This document shows, in pieces, positions 17,781 through 26,997 of a DNA stretch of 64,000 nucleotides. The stretch is from Rheinheimera salexigens (GTDB lineage: Bacteria > Pseudomonadota > Gammaproteobacteria > Enterobacterales > Alteromonadaceae): the NCBI RefSeq assembly GCF_001752395.1, contig NZ_MKEK01000001.1, forward strand, positions 1,425,259 to 1,489,258, read 5' to 3'. The notes below the pieces were generated by a model that was not told where the DNA came from, ran no database searches, and saw nothing but the letters and a program-made list of their open reading frames with translations. Position 1 is the first letter of the stretch. Each line of letters opens with the position of its first letter. The translations under genes and the position numbers were made by a program.

Positions 17781-19453
17781 AATTTTTCCTTAGTGGCGTT
17801 GGCCAACGAAATACCACCATAAGGATTAATGGTTACGCCTTTAACTTCGGTATTTAAAGCTTGAAAGCGTTGAGAATGGGCCAGACTAACTAACGGCATT
17901 TGTTCCGAAATATATTGTTGTGCTGCCCAATAAAAACGGCGTCTTTGGTTTTGATCTGCGGTTAAAATAGCTTGGTTAATTAGCTGATCAAAATTTTCAT
18001 CACACCAATTCGCCCGATTAGTGCCAGTTATAGCCGCACTACAGCTAAGTAATGGCCGAAAAAAATTATCTGGGTCTGGGTTATCTGCGGCCCAACCAAT
18101 GAGAACAGAATCATGTTCGTAGTTGGTTAACTTACGCCGAAAACTATTCCATTCGTAAGAAATGATTTTGGCATTAATGCCAACTTGAGCTAAATCGGCC
18201 TGAATAAGCTCGGCCATTTTTATCGCATTAGGATTATACAACCGTTGTACAGGCATGGCCCAAATGTTCATGCTAAAGCCTTTGCCATAACCTGCTTCAG
18301 TTAATAATGCTTTAGCTGCGATGGGGTTATATTCCGTAGGGACTAAATTAGGATCATAGGCCCAAGACGTCGGCGGCAAAAGAGAGGTAGCAGCAGTGGC
18401 ATGGCCATAATACACCGCTTGCATGATAGCTTCACGATTAATAGCTAAGGCTAATGCTTGGCGAACTTTAACATTATCAAACGGCGGTTTTTGGGTATTA
18501 AAAGCCCAAAAGCCGACATTCATACTAGTGCTTTCTTGAATATCAACATCGGCACGTTTACTCACTAGTTTTAGCTCAGCTACGCGCGGATAAGCAATAA
18601 TATCGCATTCATGGGTAAATAACTTTGCCATACGTCTGGCATTATTAGGCACGATATCAAACACTAATTGTTCAGGTTTTGCTAAACCGCGCCAATATTT
18701 TGGGTGGCGATAATAGCGAATTAACACATCTTTTTGATATTCTTTAAACACAAATGGGCCAGTACCTATTGGCAGAGAATCTATTAGCGCTGGGGTATCA
18801 CTGGCTAATAATTGACTAGCATATTCGGCTGATAAAATGGCACTAAAATCGGTGGATAAGGTAGATAAAAAAGAGCTGTTTGGTTGGCTTAATTCAAATT
18901 TAACAGTATGGCTGTCAACGGCGCTAACTCGCTTGACCAACTCCGACCATTCGACACTTTGAAAATAGGGGTAAGCGCCTTGTAAATGATAAGGGTGGTC
19001 GGGATCGCTAATGCGATTAAAAGTGAATACCACATCTTGGGCCTGTAATGGCCGGCTAGGGCTAAAATACTCGGTATGGTGAAACTCTACTCCAGGTCTA
19101 AGTGTAAATAGGTATTCCTTACCGTCAGCGCTGACTTGCCAGCTTAAGGCTAATCCTGGAATAATCTCGCCACTGTTAACATCCACATCTAACAGCCTAT
19201 CGTATAGTTGCAAGCTAATAGCATCTATAGTGGTACCTGATGTGATTAACTGTGGATTAAACGATTCAGGAGAACCTTCAGTGCAATACACAATACTGGA
19301 ATTAAACTGTTCCGGTAGTTGCGGCTGACAGGCACTAATAAATACACAGCTTAATAAGACGCAGCTAAGTACTACTATACGGCTAAACGCGGGTATGCGG
19401 CTAAATGCTGGCTTGATATTATTATTGATATCGAGATCCTGATTTAGGTTCAT
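17777..19453 (-). CDS. sapA: Peptide-binding protein SapA (lipoprotein)
   Basis: Extracytoplasmic solute-binding protein of family 5 (558 residues) that captures peptides for SapBCDF. A signal region ends in the lipobox ISAC, so the mature protein is probably a lipid-anchored Cys-Gln-Pro. The binding-protein core has the usual opening (SIVYCTEGSPESFNPQLIT) and the RPGVEFHHTEYFSPSR region. The signal region is odd: five residues, AFSRI, are repeated in tandem just before the hydrophobic core. The start ATG overlaps the restored pspF stop as ATGA. Without the pspF frameshift, sapA translation would be coupled to pspF. Confidence 0.92.
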   Translation of the reverse strand: MNLNQDLDINNNIKPAFSRIPAFSRIVVLSCVLLSCVFISACQPQLPEQFNSSIVYCTEGSPESFNPQLITSGTTIDAISLQLYDRLLDVDVNSGEIIPGLALSWQVSADGKEYLFTLRPGVEFHHTEYFSPSRPLQAQDVVFTFNRISDPDHPYHLQGAYPYFQSVEWSELVKRVSAVDSHTVKFELSQPNSSFLSTLSTDFSAILSAEYASQLLASDTPALIDSLPIGTGPFVFKEYQKDVLIRYYRHPKYWRGLAKPEQLVFDIVPNNARRMAKLFTHECDIIAYPRVAELKLVSKRADVDIQESTSMNVGFWAFNTQKPPFDNVKVRQALALAINREAIMQAVYYGHATAATSLLPPTSWAYDPNLVPTEYNPIAAKALLTEAGYGKGFSMNIWAMPVQRLYNPNAIKMAELIQADLAQVGINAKIISYEWNSFRRKLTNYEHDSVLIGWAADNPDPDNFFRPLLSCSAAITGTNRANWCDENFDQLINQAILTADQNQRRRFYWAAQQYISEQMPLVSLAHSQRFQALNTEVKGVTINPYGGISLANATKEKL

Positions 19454-20582
19454 GTTTGCTGGCTTTCCAATAATTGATATTTTTTCATGTAGCCTCGCAA
19501 TTGATGATAAGTCAAATTAAGCAGTTCAGCGGTTTTTTCTGGTTATATTGGCTAGCGGCTAAGGCTTGCTTAATTAAACTGATCTCAAAGTCTTGGGACA
19601 AGGTTTTAAAATCTTGATTATGATTAAAATCAATTTTTGCTGTGTTGGCGACTTGAGCCGCCGCTACGGGATTAACCTCTGTAGCAGTGCTGCTATTTAC
19701 GTCATTAGGGCTTGCTGGATTAGCAGAGTTTTGGTTAAAGGGGTTGGCAGTAGAAGTATTAGCTGTCGTGGCGCTGGCTATTAACCGAGATTGTGGTCGA
19801 TACGGCGAATCAAACGGATCTAACTGTATATTATGTACTGGTACATAAGCATTATTATTACGATAAACACTGCGCTCGACCACGTTTTTTAATTCCCGTA
19901 CATTACCCGGCCAAGCATGGTCAACTAAAGTACGTTTAGCTTTCTCTGTAAAACCACTAAATAACTCAAAGCCTAATTCACGCGCCATATTAATCGCAAA
20001 GTGTTCGGCTAAATGCATAATATCTTCAGTTCGTTCCCGCAGTGGCGGTAAGGTAATCACATCAAAGGCTAACCTATCTAATAAGTCAGCTCGAAATCGA
20101 CCTTGCTCTGCTAATAGGGGTAAATCTTCATTTGTAGCACAAACTAAACGGACATCGGTTTTAATAGAGCGGCTGCCGCCAACTCGCTCAAACTCACCAT
20201 ACTCTATCACTCTGAGCAGTTTTTCTTGGACTAAACTGGGCGTATTAGCCAGTTCATCTAAAAATAAGGTGCCACCATTGGCGCGTTCAAATCGGCCTTC
20301 ATGCCGTTTACTAGCGCCGGTAAAGGCACCAGACTCATGGCCAAATAGTTCAGACTCTAGTAAGTTTTCATTTAAGGCCGCGCAATTTAAGGTTAAATAA
20401 TTTTGATCCCAACGCTGAGATAAAAAGTGCAACCGTGCTGCGATCAATTCCTTACCCGTGCCTCGCTCACCAATAATTAATACTGGCTTGGATAAAGGTG
20501 CAATTTGTGACACTTGATCCAGCACGTTTAAAAAGCTATTTGACTGACCCAATAAATTATCTTGTTTGAATTTTCTACTCAT
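19450..20582 (-). CDS. pspF: Phage-shock-protein operon activator PspF, interrupted by a 1-nt frameshift
   Basis: Sigma-54 enhancer-binding activator without a receiver domain. The AAA+ core is complete: Walker A GERGTGKE, the sigma-54 contact loop GAFTGA and Walker B GGTLFLDE. An Asn/Ala/Ser/Thr-rich linker of about 60 residues, longer than in E. coli PspF (325 aa), precedes the DNA-binding helix-turn-helix. As printed, the frame stops at 19512 after QYNQKK. Adding one A to the A6 run at 19533-19538 restores TAELLNLTYHQLRGYMKKYQ, the expected helix-turn-helix. It would end at a TGA overlapping the sapA ATG, giving about 377 residues. This is either a sequencing undercount, a real mutation, or -1 slippage. 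As printed the protein would lack its recognition helix. Confidence 0.9.
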
Positions 20583-20706
20583 TGGCTACTATTTGTTAGT
20601 TAAATTCACTAATTAATAGTGTATTTCATTATGGCGCTAAGCTAAAGCATTGCGGTGAAATAAATAAAATCTATTTAATTCAACGTGTTATTTATTGTTG
20701 AAAAGT

Positions 20707-20722
20707 TGGCAAGGAAACTGAA
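20707..20722 (+). promoter_or_regulatory. Sigma-54-type promoter of pspABC
   Basis: TGGCAAG at 20707-20713 and CTGAA at 20718-20722 have the -24/-12 spacing (GG and GA with ten bases between). The -12 element is imperfect (GA for the usual GC), as it also is in E. coli pspA (GT). It lies about 90 nt before pspA, and the adjacent gene encodes the sigma-54 activator PspF, which makes the call plausible. Confidence 0.65.
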
Positions 20723-20811
20723 TAAGCTTAGTGGTAGTAACATGTAAGCGAATAGGTTACTTAACAGGATATTTCACACGATATTCAACATAATACTTAG
20801 AGGTAAATACA

Positions 20812-21483
20812 ATGGGTATTTTTTCAAGATTTTCTGACATTATTAACTCCAACATTAATTCACTACTGGATAAAGCTGAAGATCCAGAGAAAATGGTGCG
20901 GTTAATCATTCAAGAAATGGAAGACACGTTAGTTGAAGTGCGCTCGTCATCAGCTAAAACCATCGCTGAGAAAAAAGACTTACAGCGTTTAATTAATCGG
21001 TTACAAGGAGAAGTAACGGATTGGCAGGCTAAAGCTGAATTAGCGCTAAGTAAAGAGCGGGAAGATTTAGCCCGGTCGGCATTAATTGAACGGCAAAAGT
21101 CAGCAGAAAAAGCAGAGCTTGTCTCGGCCGATATCGCTAATTTAGATGAGCATATCAGTAAATTGCAAAGTGAAGTGTCGCAATTGCAAGAAAAGCTAGC
21201 GGATGCTAAAGCACGGCAAAAAGCGATGTTAATGCGTCAAAGTACTGTAACTTCTCGTTTAGAAGTGAAGAAAACGTTAGATAGCAATCGTATTAATGAT
21301 GCCATGTATAAGTTTGAGCGTTATGAGCAAAAAATTGACAGCTTAGAAGCGCAAGTAGAGTCTTATGATCTAGGTAAGAAAACCTTAAAAGACGAATTTG
21401 CTGAGCTAGCCGCTCAAGACAAAATTGATAACGAATTAGCCGCTTTAAAAGCTAAAGTAAATCAACAAGATAAAGACGCCTGA
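20812..21483 (+). CDS. pspA: Phage shock protein A, membrane-protecting effector
   Basis: A 223-residue PspA/IM30-family protein. It begins with the amphipathic helix GIFSRFSDIINSNINSLLDKAEDPEKM, then consists almost wholly of long coiled-coil helices (about residues 25-220). In the known system PspA binds and inhibits PspF, and on envelope stress moves to the inner membrane to limit proton leakage. AGAGG precedes the start. It heads a rightward pspA-pspB-pspC-ycjX-ycjF run, divergent from pspF. Confidence 0.96.
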   Translation: MGIFSRFSDIINSNINSLLDKAEDPEKMVRLIIQEMEDTLVEVRSSSAKTIAEKKDLQRLINRLQGEVTDWQAKAELALSKEREDLARSALIERQKSAEKAELVSADIANLDEHISKLQSEVSQLQEKLADAKARQKAMLMRQSTVTSRLEVKKTLDSNRINDAMYKFERYEQKIDSLEAQVESYDLGKKTLKDEFAELAAQDKIDNELAALKAKVNQQDKDA

Positions 21484-21506
21484 ATTTCAGGCGTTGGGGA
21501 GAAACA

Positions 21507-21743
21507 ATGGGTGGTTTAGAAGTTATTGGTGTGCCGTTTATTTTGTTTATGATTTTTGTCGCGCCTATTTGGGTGATAATGCATTATCGAAGTAAGAATA
21601 AATTAGGCCAAGGCTTGTCTGACCAAGAATTACAGCAGTTAAATGAATTAGCGTTACGTGCTGAAAAAATGGCAGACAGAATTAATACACTTGAAGCTAT
21701 ATTAGATAGCGACAGTCCTAATTGGAGAAACCAATATGACTAG
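21507..21743 (+). CDS. pspB: Phage shock protein B
   Basis: A small membrane protein of 78 residues with one N-terminal membrane helix (GVPFILFMIFVAPIWVIMHY) and a cytoplasmic coiled-coil region rich in Leu and Glu (ELQQLNELALRAEKMADRIN). In E. coli, PspB and PspC sense envelope stress and draw PspA off PspF. A GGGGAG ribosome site precedes the ATG. The gene overlaps pspC by 8 nt. Confidence 0.93.
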   Translation: MGGLEVIGVPFILFMIFVAPIWVIMHYRSKNKLGQGLSDQELQQLNELALRAEKMADRINTLEAILDSDSPNWRNQYD

Positions 21744-22158
21744 AAAAAGAGGCGAGTTATTACGCGATGACACTAATGCAAAAATTGCCGGTGTCTGTGC
21801 GGGTATAGCGGATTACTTTGGCTGGGAAGTATGGTTAGTTAGGATTATCACCGTATCAGGACTATTCTTAGGTATCGGTGGCTTTGTCTTTGTGCTGTAT
21901 ATCGCGGCGTGGCTGGTGTTAGGAAAAAAGTCTCAGGTGCAAGCTGAACTAAAAACCACCGGCTCGCAGGCTAAAACAGCAGTTAAAGATAAACATGTTG
22001 AAATAAAAACCCGGGTTTGGCAGCGGGGCGAAGCACCCAACCAAGTATTAAAGCATTTAAGTAATGAGTTTAATGAAATAGAGTTGCGGTTAAGAGATAT
22101 GGAGCGTCATGTCACTTCAACCAAATTTCAGTTAAATAAAGAGTTTAATAATTTATAA
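21736..22158 (+). CDS. pspC: Phage shock protein C
   Basis: A 140-residue membrane protein with the PspC domain near its start (KIAGVCAGIADYFGWEVWLVRI), then a hydrophobic helix (GLFLGIGGFVFVLYIAAWLVLG) and a charged, probably cytoplasmic C-terminal helix. It works with PspB as stress sensor. The start lies inside the end of pspB, with GGAG in the pspB coding sequence as ribosome site. No pspD or pspE follows, unlike E. coli. Confidence 0.94.
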   Translation: MTRKRGELLRDDTNAKIAGVCAGIADYFGWEVWLVRIITVSGLFLGIGGFVFVLYIAAWLVLGKKSQVQAELKTTGSQAKTAVKDKHVEIKTRVWQRGEAPNQVLKHLSNEFNEIELRLRDMERHVTSTKFQLNKEFNNL

Positions 22159-22212
22159 CGGTAATAATTTATAAACGAGCTTTAATTATTTAAAACAGTC
22201 TAAAGGAAGTAG

Positions 22213-23595
22213 ATGAGCTTATACCAGAAAATTCGCCAGCAGAGTCGTGAGTTTAGCCAACGTACGCTAGATCGGCATTTACGACTCGGTGTTACTGGCT
22301 TAAGCGGTTCAGGTAAAACCGCTTTTATCACCTCATTAGTGCAGCAATTAACCCATGGTGATTTGCCTGCTCATTTACCGTTTTTTGCCGTGGTACGTGA
22401 GAAACGTTACTTAGGCGGCCAGGTAAATCAGCAACAACGGTTGTCAGTACCGCGTTTTCCGGTTGAACAAAATTTACAGCATTTACAGCAACAACCGCCG
22501 GTATGGCCACCGTCTACTCGTGGCTGGAGTCAGTTAAGTTTAACCCTACGCTATAAAGCGGCAACAGGCTTACGAGCTAGGTTGCAATCACGTAGTGAAT
22601 TGGCTCTAAATATTGTTGATTATCCGGGTGAATGGCTATTAGATTTACCCTTACTTAATATGGATTATCAACAATGGTGTGAGTTTAGCTGGCGCTTATT
22701 TCGTCAACCCCATCGCCAAGCGGCCGCGAACGATTTTGAGCAACACTTGCGGTTATTAAATCTGCAAGATGGCTCAGAATTAGCCTTACAGCATAGTACT
22801 GAACAATATAAAGCATTATTACAGCAATATCATGATACGCCAGGAGCCTATCTTAATCAGCCCGGGCGGTTATTAGTGCCGGGCGAGCTCGCGGGTGCGC
22901 CCATGTTGCAGTTGTTTCCATTACTGCCTGAACAAGCCGGTGAGCATAGCGCTTTAGCTAAAAAGCTAGAGCAGCATTATAAAAGCTACTGTAAAAACGT
23001 GATTGAGCCATTTTATCAGCAGCATTTTGCTAGATTAGATCGACAAATTATTTTAGTTGATTGCTTAAGTGCCTTAAATCATGGTTATGCGGCGATGCAA
23101 GAGTTACAACAAGCATTACAACTGATTTTAAAAAGCTTTCATTATGGGCCATCGAGTTTATTGACTCGGTTGTTTAAACCGCAAATCAGTAAGGTGCTGT
23201 TTGCTGCCAGTAAGTCGGATCATGCTACGCCCGAGCAACACAAAGCGTTAAGTTTGCTGTTGCAGCAATTACTGCACCAACCGTTAAAGTTAAGCCATTA
23301 TCAGTCGGCCATCACCGAAGTAATGGCTATAGCGGCTATCCGCGCTAGCACCAGCGGCTATGTACAGGCAGATGGGTTAGCCCAGCCGTGTATTCGGGGT
23401 GAAACACTCGGCCAAAAAAGCGTGACTTATTTCCCTGGGGAAGTGCCTGCAACCATCCCTAGCGCAGAGTTTTTTAATCAGCATAAATTTGAATTTTTAG
23501 CCCTGCAACCTATCAGTTGGGCTGAGCATGAACCCTTACCGCATGTGCGAATGGATCATGTTTTGCAGTTTATGCTTGGAGATAAAATGGAATGA
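22213..23595 (+). CDS. ycjX: YcjX-like P-loop protein (DUF463)
   Basis: A 460-residue predicted nucleotide-binding protein. The N-terminal P-loop GVTGLSGSGKTAF is clear, and the segment NIVDYPGEWLLDLPLL resembles the known family motif near a switch region. The biochemical role is unsettled, though the gene is widely co-regulated with psp. AAGGAAG precedes the start at 22213. It overlaps ycjF by 4 nt. The order pspABC-ycjX-ycjF mirrors E. coli, supporting a role in envelope stress. Confidence 0.92.
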   Translation: MSLYQKIRQQSREFSQRTLDRHLRLGVTGLSGSGKTAFITSLVQQLTHGDLPAHLPFFAVVREKRYLGGQVNQQQRLSVPRFPVEQNLQHLQQQPPVWPPSTRGWSQLSLTLRYKAATGLRARLQSRSELALNIVDYPGEWLLDLPLLNMDYQQWCEFSWRLFRQPHRQAAANDFEQHLRLLNLQDGSELALQHSTEQYKALLQQYHDTPGAYLNQPGRLLVPGELAGAPMLQLFPLLPEQAGEHSALAKKLEQHYKSYCKNVIEPFYQQHFARLDRQIILVDCLSALNHGYAAMQELQQALQLILKSFHYGPSSLLTRLFKPQISKVLFAASKSDHATPEQHKALSLLLQQLLHQPLKLSHYQSAITEVMAIAAIRASTSGYVQADGLAQPCIRGETLGQKSVTYFPGEVPATIPSAEFFNQHKFEFLALQPISWAEHEPLPHVRMDHVLQFMLGDKME

Positions 23596-24674
23596 ATGAA
23601 TTAAAAGCAGCGCGTCACTTTGAACAGTCTGCGCTGGATAAAAATGGGCCTCAAAGCGATTCAGCCCAAAGCGATTCAGCTCAAAGCGATTCAACTAAAC
23701 GCGACGGTATAAAAGGTCAGACTGCAGAATTTAAAACCGTGCATCATTATGATGCCGCAAGCTTTATTGAGCTGCCTACTGAGTCTGAACCTGTCGCGTT
23801 AAAGCCAGCGCATACTTGGTGGTGGCGCTTAGCCAAGATCAGTGTGTTATTAGTGGTTGTTTTGTCGCTATGGCAATGGGCGGATATGCTGCAACAAGCC
23901 TGGCAAGACAATATAGCTAAAGCTGCTTTTTTAAGCATAACCAGTGCTGCCTTATTGGTTTTATTTACTACGCTATTGTGGCGAGAAGTAAGGTTGTGGC
24001 GCCGATTAGCGCGAAATAAACAATGGCATCAAAATGCGCTACGAATTAATGACAGTGTTCAATTTGGTGAAGCTAATTCCTTATGTCAGGCGATTAGCAA
24101 AAGCTTGCCAGAAACACCCAACATAATTGCTGCAACAGGTTTGTGGCAACAAGCTGTGCGTGATGAGCATAGCGATAAAGAGCAATTGCAGTTATTTGAT
24201 CAAATCGTGCTAGCTGAACTGGATAAGCAAGCGCAACAACGAATTTATCGGGCCGCAACCGATACCAGTTTTGCCGTGGCTATTAGTCCCTTTGCCTTAG
24301 CCGATATGATTATGGTGCTATGGCGCAGTAGCCGTTTATTACGCGAGTTAGCGCAGTTATATGGTGGCGCTATTGGTCAGTTACGCAGCTTAGTGTTACT
24401 CAAACAATTGTTTGCGGCATTGTTATGGGCCGGAGGCTCGGAATTAGCCATAGACATGGCATCAGATGTCTTAAGCAGCGAGCTAACCGCTAAGCTGTCT
24501 TTACGTGCGGGGCAGGGTTTAATAGCGGGTTTGTTAGTGGCACGAATTGGTAATTTAGCTCAGCAGCAGTTACGTCCACTGCCAGCCACTAAACGTAGTA
24601 AGGTTAGTATTGGCAAATTAGCGGCCAGTTTAACCGGTCGTTTAAAAGCCAGTAAAGCAGACGCTGTAACTTAA
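23592..24674 (+). CDS. ycjF: YcjF-like inner-membrane protein (DUF697)
   Basis: A 360-residue protein with a polar N-terminal region, two adjacent membrane helices around residues 75-125 (ISVLLVVVLSLWQW and AFLSITSAALLVLFTTLLW) and a C-terminal DUF697 domain with another hydrophobic part (DTSFAVAISPFALADMIMVLW). Its function is unknown, but its link to ycjX and psp is conserved. The N-terminal tail carries three tandem QSDSA/T units from a 15-bp DNA repeat, a region of likely disorder. A hairpin follows the stop. Confidence 0.9.
   Translation: MNELKAARHFEQSALDKNGPQSDSAQSDSAQSDSTKRDGIKGQTAEFKTVHHYDAASFIELPTESEPVALKPAHTWWWRLAKISVLLVVVLSLWQWADMLQQAWQDNIAKAAFLSITSAALLVLFTTLLWREVRLWRRLARNKQWHQNALRINDSVQFGEANSLCQAISKSLPETPNIIAATGLWQQAVRDEHSDKEQLQLFDQIVLAELDKQAQQRIYRAATDTSFAVAISPFALADMIMVLWRSSRLLRELAQLYGGAIGQLRSLVLLKQLFAALLWAGGSELAIDMASDVLSSELTAKLSLRAGQGLIAGLLVARIGNLAQQQLRPLPATKRSKVSIGKLAASLTGRLKASKADAVT
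23652..23696 (+). repeat. 15-bp in-frame tandem repeat, three units, in ycjF
   Basis: The unit CAAAGCGATTCAGCC occurs three times with one to three changes in the last codon. It encodes Gln-Ser-Asp-Ser-Ala/Thr. Because the unit is five codons, copy-number change would alter length without shifting the frame. Confidence 0.9.
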
Positions 24675-24696
24675 CTTTCATTTTATCTAATTTATA

Positions 24697-24724
24697 CATG
24701 CCGGACAGCAAGATGTCTGGCATG
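24697..24724 (+). terminator. Hairpin after ycjF
   Basis: The 11-bp stem CATGCCGGACA/TGTCTGGCATG, with one G-T wobble, encloses a 6-nt loop. Only a short T stretch follows, so strength is uncertain. Confidence 0.6.
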
Positions 24725-24789
24725 CTTCCAAAATAATTATGATCTGCTATTTATATTGCGTCTATCATCCTTAAGAAGCAGTGCAGGTT

Positions 24790-25983
24790 ATGCCACACAC
24801 CATAAAAAACTTAGAAACTTTGTGTATTCATGCAGGTAAAGTCAAAAATGAGCACGGGGCTTTAGTGACGCCGTTATGTCAAAGCTCAACGTTTATTTTT
24901 GATAATGCCGAGCAGGGCGCCGCGCGCTTTGCTGGTGAAGAAGAAGGCTATATCTATACTCGCTTGGGTAATCCAACCACCCGAGAGCTAGAACTAAAAA
25001 TCGCTGCGTTAGAAGGCATGGCAGATGCAGCTGCTACGGCAACAGGTATGGGTGCTGTGGCGGCAAGTACCATGGCGTTTTTGCAACATGGTGACCATTT
25101 AATTGCCAGTAAAGCCATTTATGGCTGCAGCTTTGCTTTGTTTAATCATATGTTTGCCCGTTATGGCATAGAAGTTAGCTTTGTCGATATGACCGATCCA
25201 GAAGCGGTAACGGCAGCCCTACAACCTAATACTAAGATGCTGTTTGCTGAAACCCCGATTAACCCGAATATGATTGTGTTAGATTTAAGCTTTATCGGCC
25301 GGTTTTGTCAGCAGCATGGCTTAATCTCGGTAATAGACAATACCTTTATGACGCCCTTACTGCAGCAACCGGCTAAGTTTGGTATCGATATTATTGTTCA
25401 TAGCGCCACTAAATATTTAAATGGCCATGGTGATGTTGTCGCCGGCTTAATTGTATCAAATAAAGAAACAATCAATACCATCAAGATGACGACCCTAAAA
25501 GATATGGGCGCGACTATTAGTCCGCATGATGCGTGGTTAATTATTCGCGGCTTAAAAACCTTATCGGTGCGTATGGAGCGCCATTGCAGCAATGCACAGC
25601 AAGTGGCTGAGTTTCTAGAAGCACATGCGGCTATAGGCGAAGTGTTTTATCCTGGCTTAGCGTCGCATTCAGGCCATAAATTCATAGGCAATCAAATGAA
25701 AGCCGCCGGCGGTGTAGTGGCATTTGAATTAAAAGCTAGCTTAGATGAAGGTCGGTTTTTTATTAATCAGTGTCAACTGTTTAGTTTAGCGGTCAGCTTA
25801 GGCGATGCCGAGTCCCTTATTCAACATCCGGCGTCCATGACCCATAGCCCTTATACGGCTGAAGAGCGGCAGATGGCGGGTATTAGTGATGGTCTCATTC
25901 GTATTTCTGTGGGTTTAGAGCATGTAGATGACTTAATTGCAGACTTAGCCCAAGCCCTAGCAAAAATGCAGCAACGCCAATAA
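24790..25983 (+). CDS. megL: Methionine gamma-lyase (PLP-dependent)
   Basis: PLP enzyme of the Cys/Met metabolism class. The PLP lysine is in SATKYLNGHGD, and the chain has YGCSFALF, where the cysteine is the residue known to separate methionine gamma-lyases from cystathionine enzymes. The C-terminal SLGDAESLIQHPASMTHS also matches. The expected reaction is methionine to methanethiol, 2-oxobutyrate and ammonia; cystathionine beta/gamma activity cannot be excluded. ATG at 24790 is preferred; an upstream in-frame GTG at 24781 is possible. Product 397 residues. It sits between ycjF and the phenylalanine genes. Confidence 0.85.
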   Translation: MPHTIKNLETLCIHAGKVKNEHGALVTPLCQSSTFIFDNAEQGAARFAGEEEGYIYTRLGNPTTRELELKIAALEGMADAAATATGMGAVAASTMAFLQHGDHLIASKAIYGCSFALFNHMFARYGIEVSFVDMTDPEAVTAALQPNTKMLFAETPINPNMIVLDLSFIGRFCQQHGLISVIDNTFMTPLLQQPAKFGIDIIVHSATKYLNGHGDVVAGLIVSNKETINTIKMTTLKDMGATISPHDAWLIIRGLKTLSVRMERHCSNAQQVAEFLEAHAAIGEVFYPGLASHSGHKFIGNQMKAAGGVVAFELKASLDEGRFFINQCQLFSLAVSLGDAESLIQHPASMTHSPYTAEERQMAGISDGLIRISVGLEHVDDLIADLAQALAKMQQRQ

Positions 25984-26004
25984 AGACAACTGCTAGCCAT
26001 AGCC

Positions 26005-26022
26005 TGTAGCTTTATCTTTACG
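26005..26022 (+). promoter_or_regulatory. TyrR-box-like site upstream of phhA
   Basis: TGTAGC, six bases, TTTACG: nine of twelve positions fit the known TyrR/PhhR consensus TGTAAA-N6-TTTACA. It lies about 160 nt before the phhA start, and a TyrR gene is encoded two genes downstream. Confidence 0.5.
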
Positions 26023-26181
26023 TAAGCGCAGATAACTTTACAGTGCTATTGGCTCTGTCATCATTAACTCTTCGGCCCTTATCGACTAGTATCGAGCACA
26101 AGCCGCTAACCGCAAGCGAGATATAATAATAAGCGGTTTAGCAAAAATTGATGTTTGATTAAAGTGTCCAGCAGGTTAGTT

Positions 26182-26979
26182 ATGAGCAAATCGAGCAGTT
26201 ATGTATCAAAGCAATCTGATGAAAATGGCTTTATAGCGTGGTCAGATGAAGATAACCAAATATGGCATGAGCTTATTACCCGCCAACTAAGTGTTATTGA
26301 GGGTAAAGCTTGCAATGAATTTATGCATGGTTTAACCAAGCTGAATTTGCCAACCGATCGGATTCCGCAATTAGAAGAAGTGAATAGTGTACTGCGTGAA
26401 TGCACTGGCTGGGAATGTGCTGAAGTACCGGCATTAATCAGTTTTGATAAGTTTTTTCAATTATTAGCCAATAAACGCTTTCCGGTAGCCACTTTTATTC
26501 GTTCCCGTGAAGAATTTGATTATTTACAAGAGCCTGATGTCTTTCATGAGATATTTGGCCATTGTGCTATGTTAACCAACCCAGCATTTGCTGAGTTTAC
26601 CCATATCTATGGCAAGTTAGGTTTAGCAGCCAGCAAAGAAGAACGCGTGTTATTGGCACGATTATATTGGTTTACCATTGAATTTGGATTATTAAATACC
26701 GCAGATGGTTTGCGTATTTATGGTGGCGGTATTTTATCGTCACCTGCTGAAACCCTATACGCGTTAGAGTCTGATATACCAGAGCGTAAAATATTTGATG
26801 CCGTTGATGTATTAAGAACACCGTATCGAATAGATATTATTCAGCCTATATATTTTATGATTGAGCAAATAGAACAATTATTTGATATCGCCAATTTAGA
26901 TATGATGGCATTAGTTGAGCAAGCCAAAGCTTTGGGTTTACACGCCGCTAAATTTCCAGCAAAACAAAAAGTAAGTTAG
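26182..26979 (+). CDS. phhA: Phenylalanine 4-hydroxylase
   Basis: Pterin- and iron-dependent monooxygenase turning phenylalanine into tyrosine. The iron ligands are visible in PDVFHEIFGHCAML (two histidines), with the downstream glutamate in the YWFTIEFGL segment. The length of 265 residues from ATG 26182 matches the bacterial single-domain enzyme, which lacks the regulatory domain of animal enzymes. The start at 26182 (MSKSSSYVSK) is preferred over an upstream in-frame codon at 26155. It is 18 nt before phhB, which recycles its cofactor. Confidence 0.95.
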   Translation: MSKSSSYVSKQSDENGFIAWSDEDNQIWHELITRQLSVIEGKACNEFMHGLTKLNLPTDRIPQLEEVNSVLRECTGWECAEVPALISFDKFFQLLANKRFPVATFIRSREEFDYLQEPDVFHEIFGHCAMLTNPAFAEFTHIYGKLGLAASKEERVLLARLYWFTIEFGLLNTADGLRIYGGGILSSPAETLYALESDIPERKIFDAVDVLRTPYRIDIIQPIYFMIEQIEQLFDIANLDMMALVEQAKALGLHAAKFPAKQKVS

Positions 26980-26997
26980 AAATTGATAGGATAAGAT

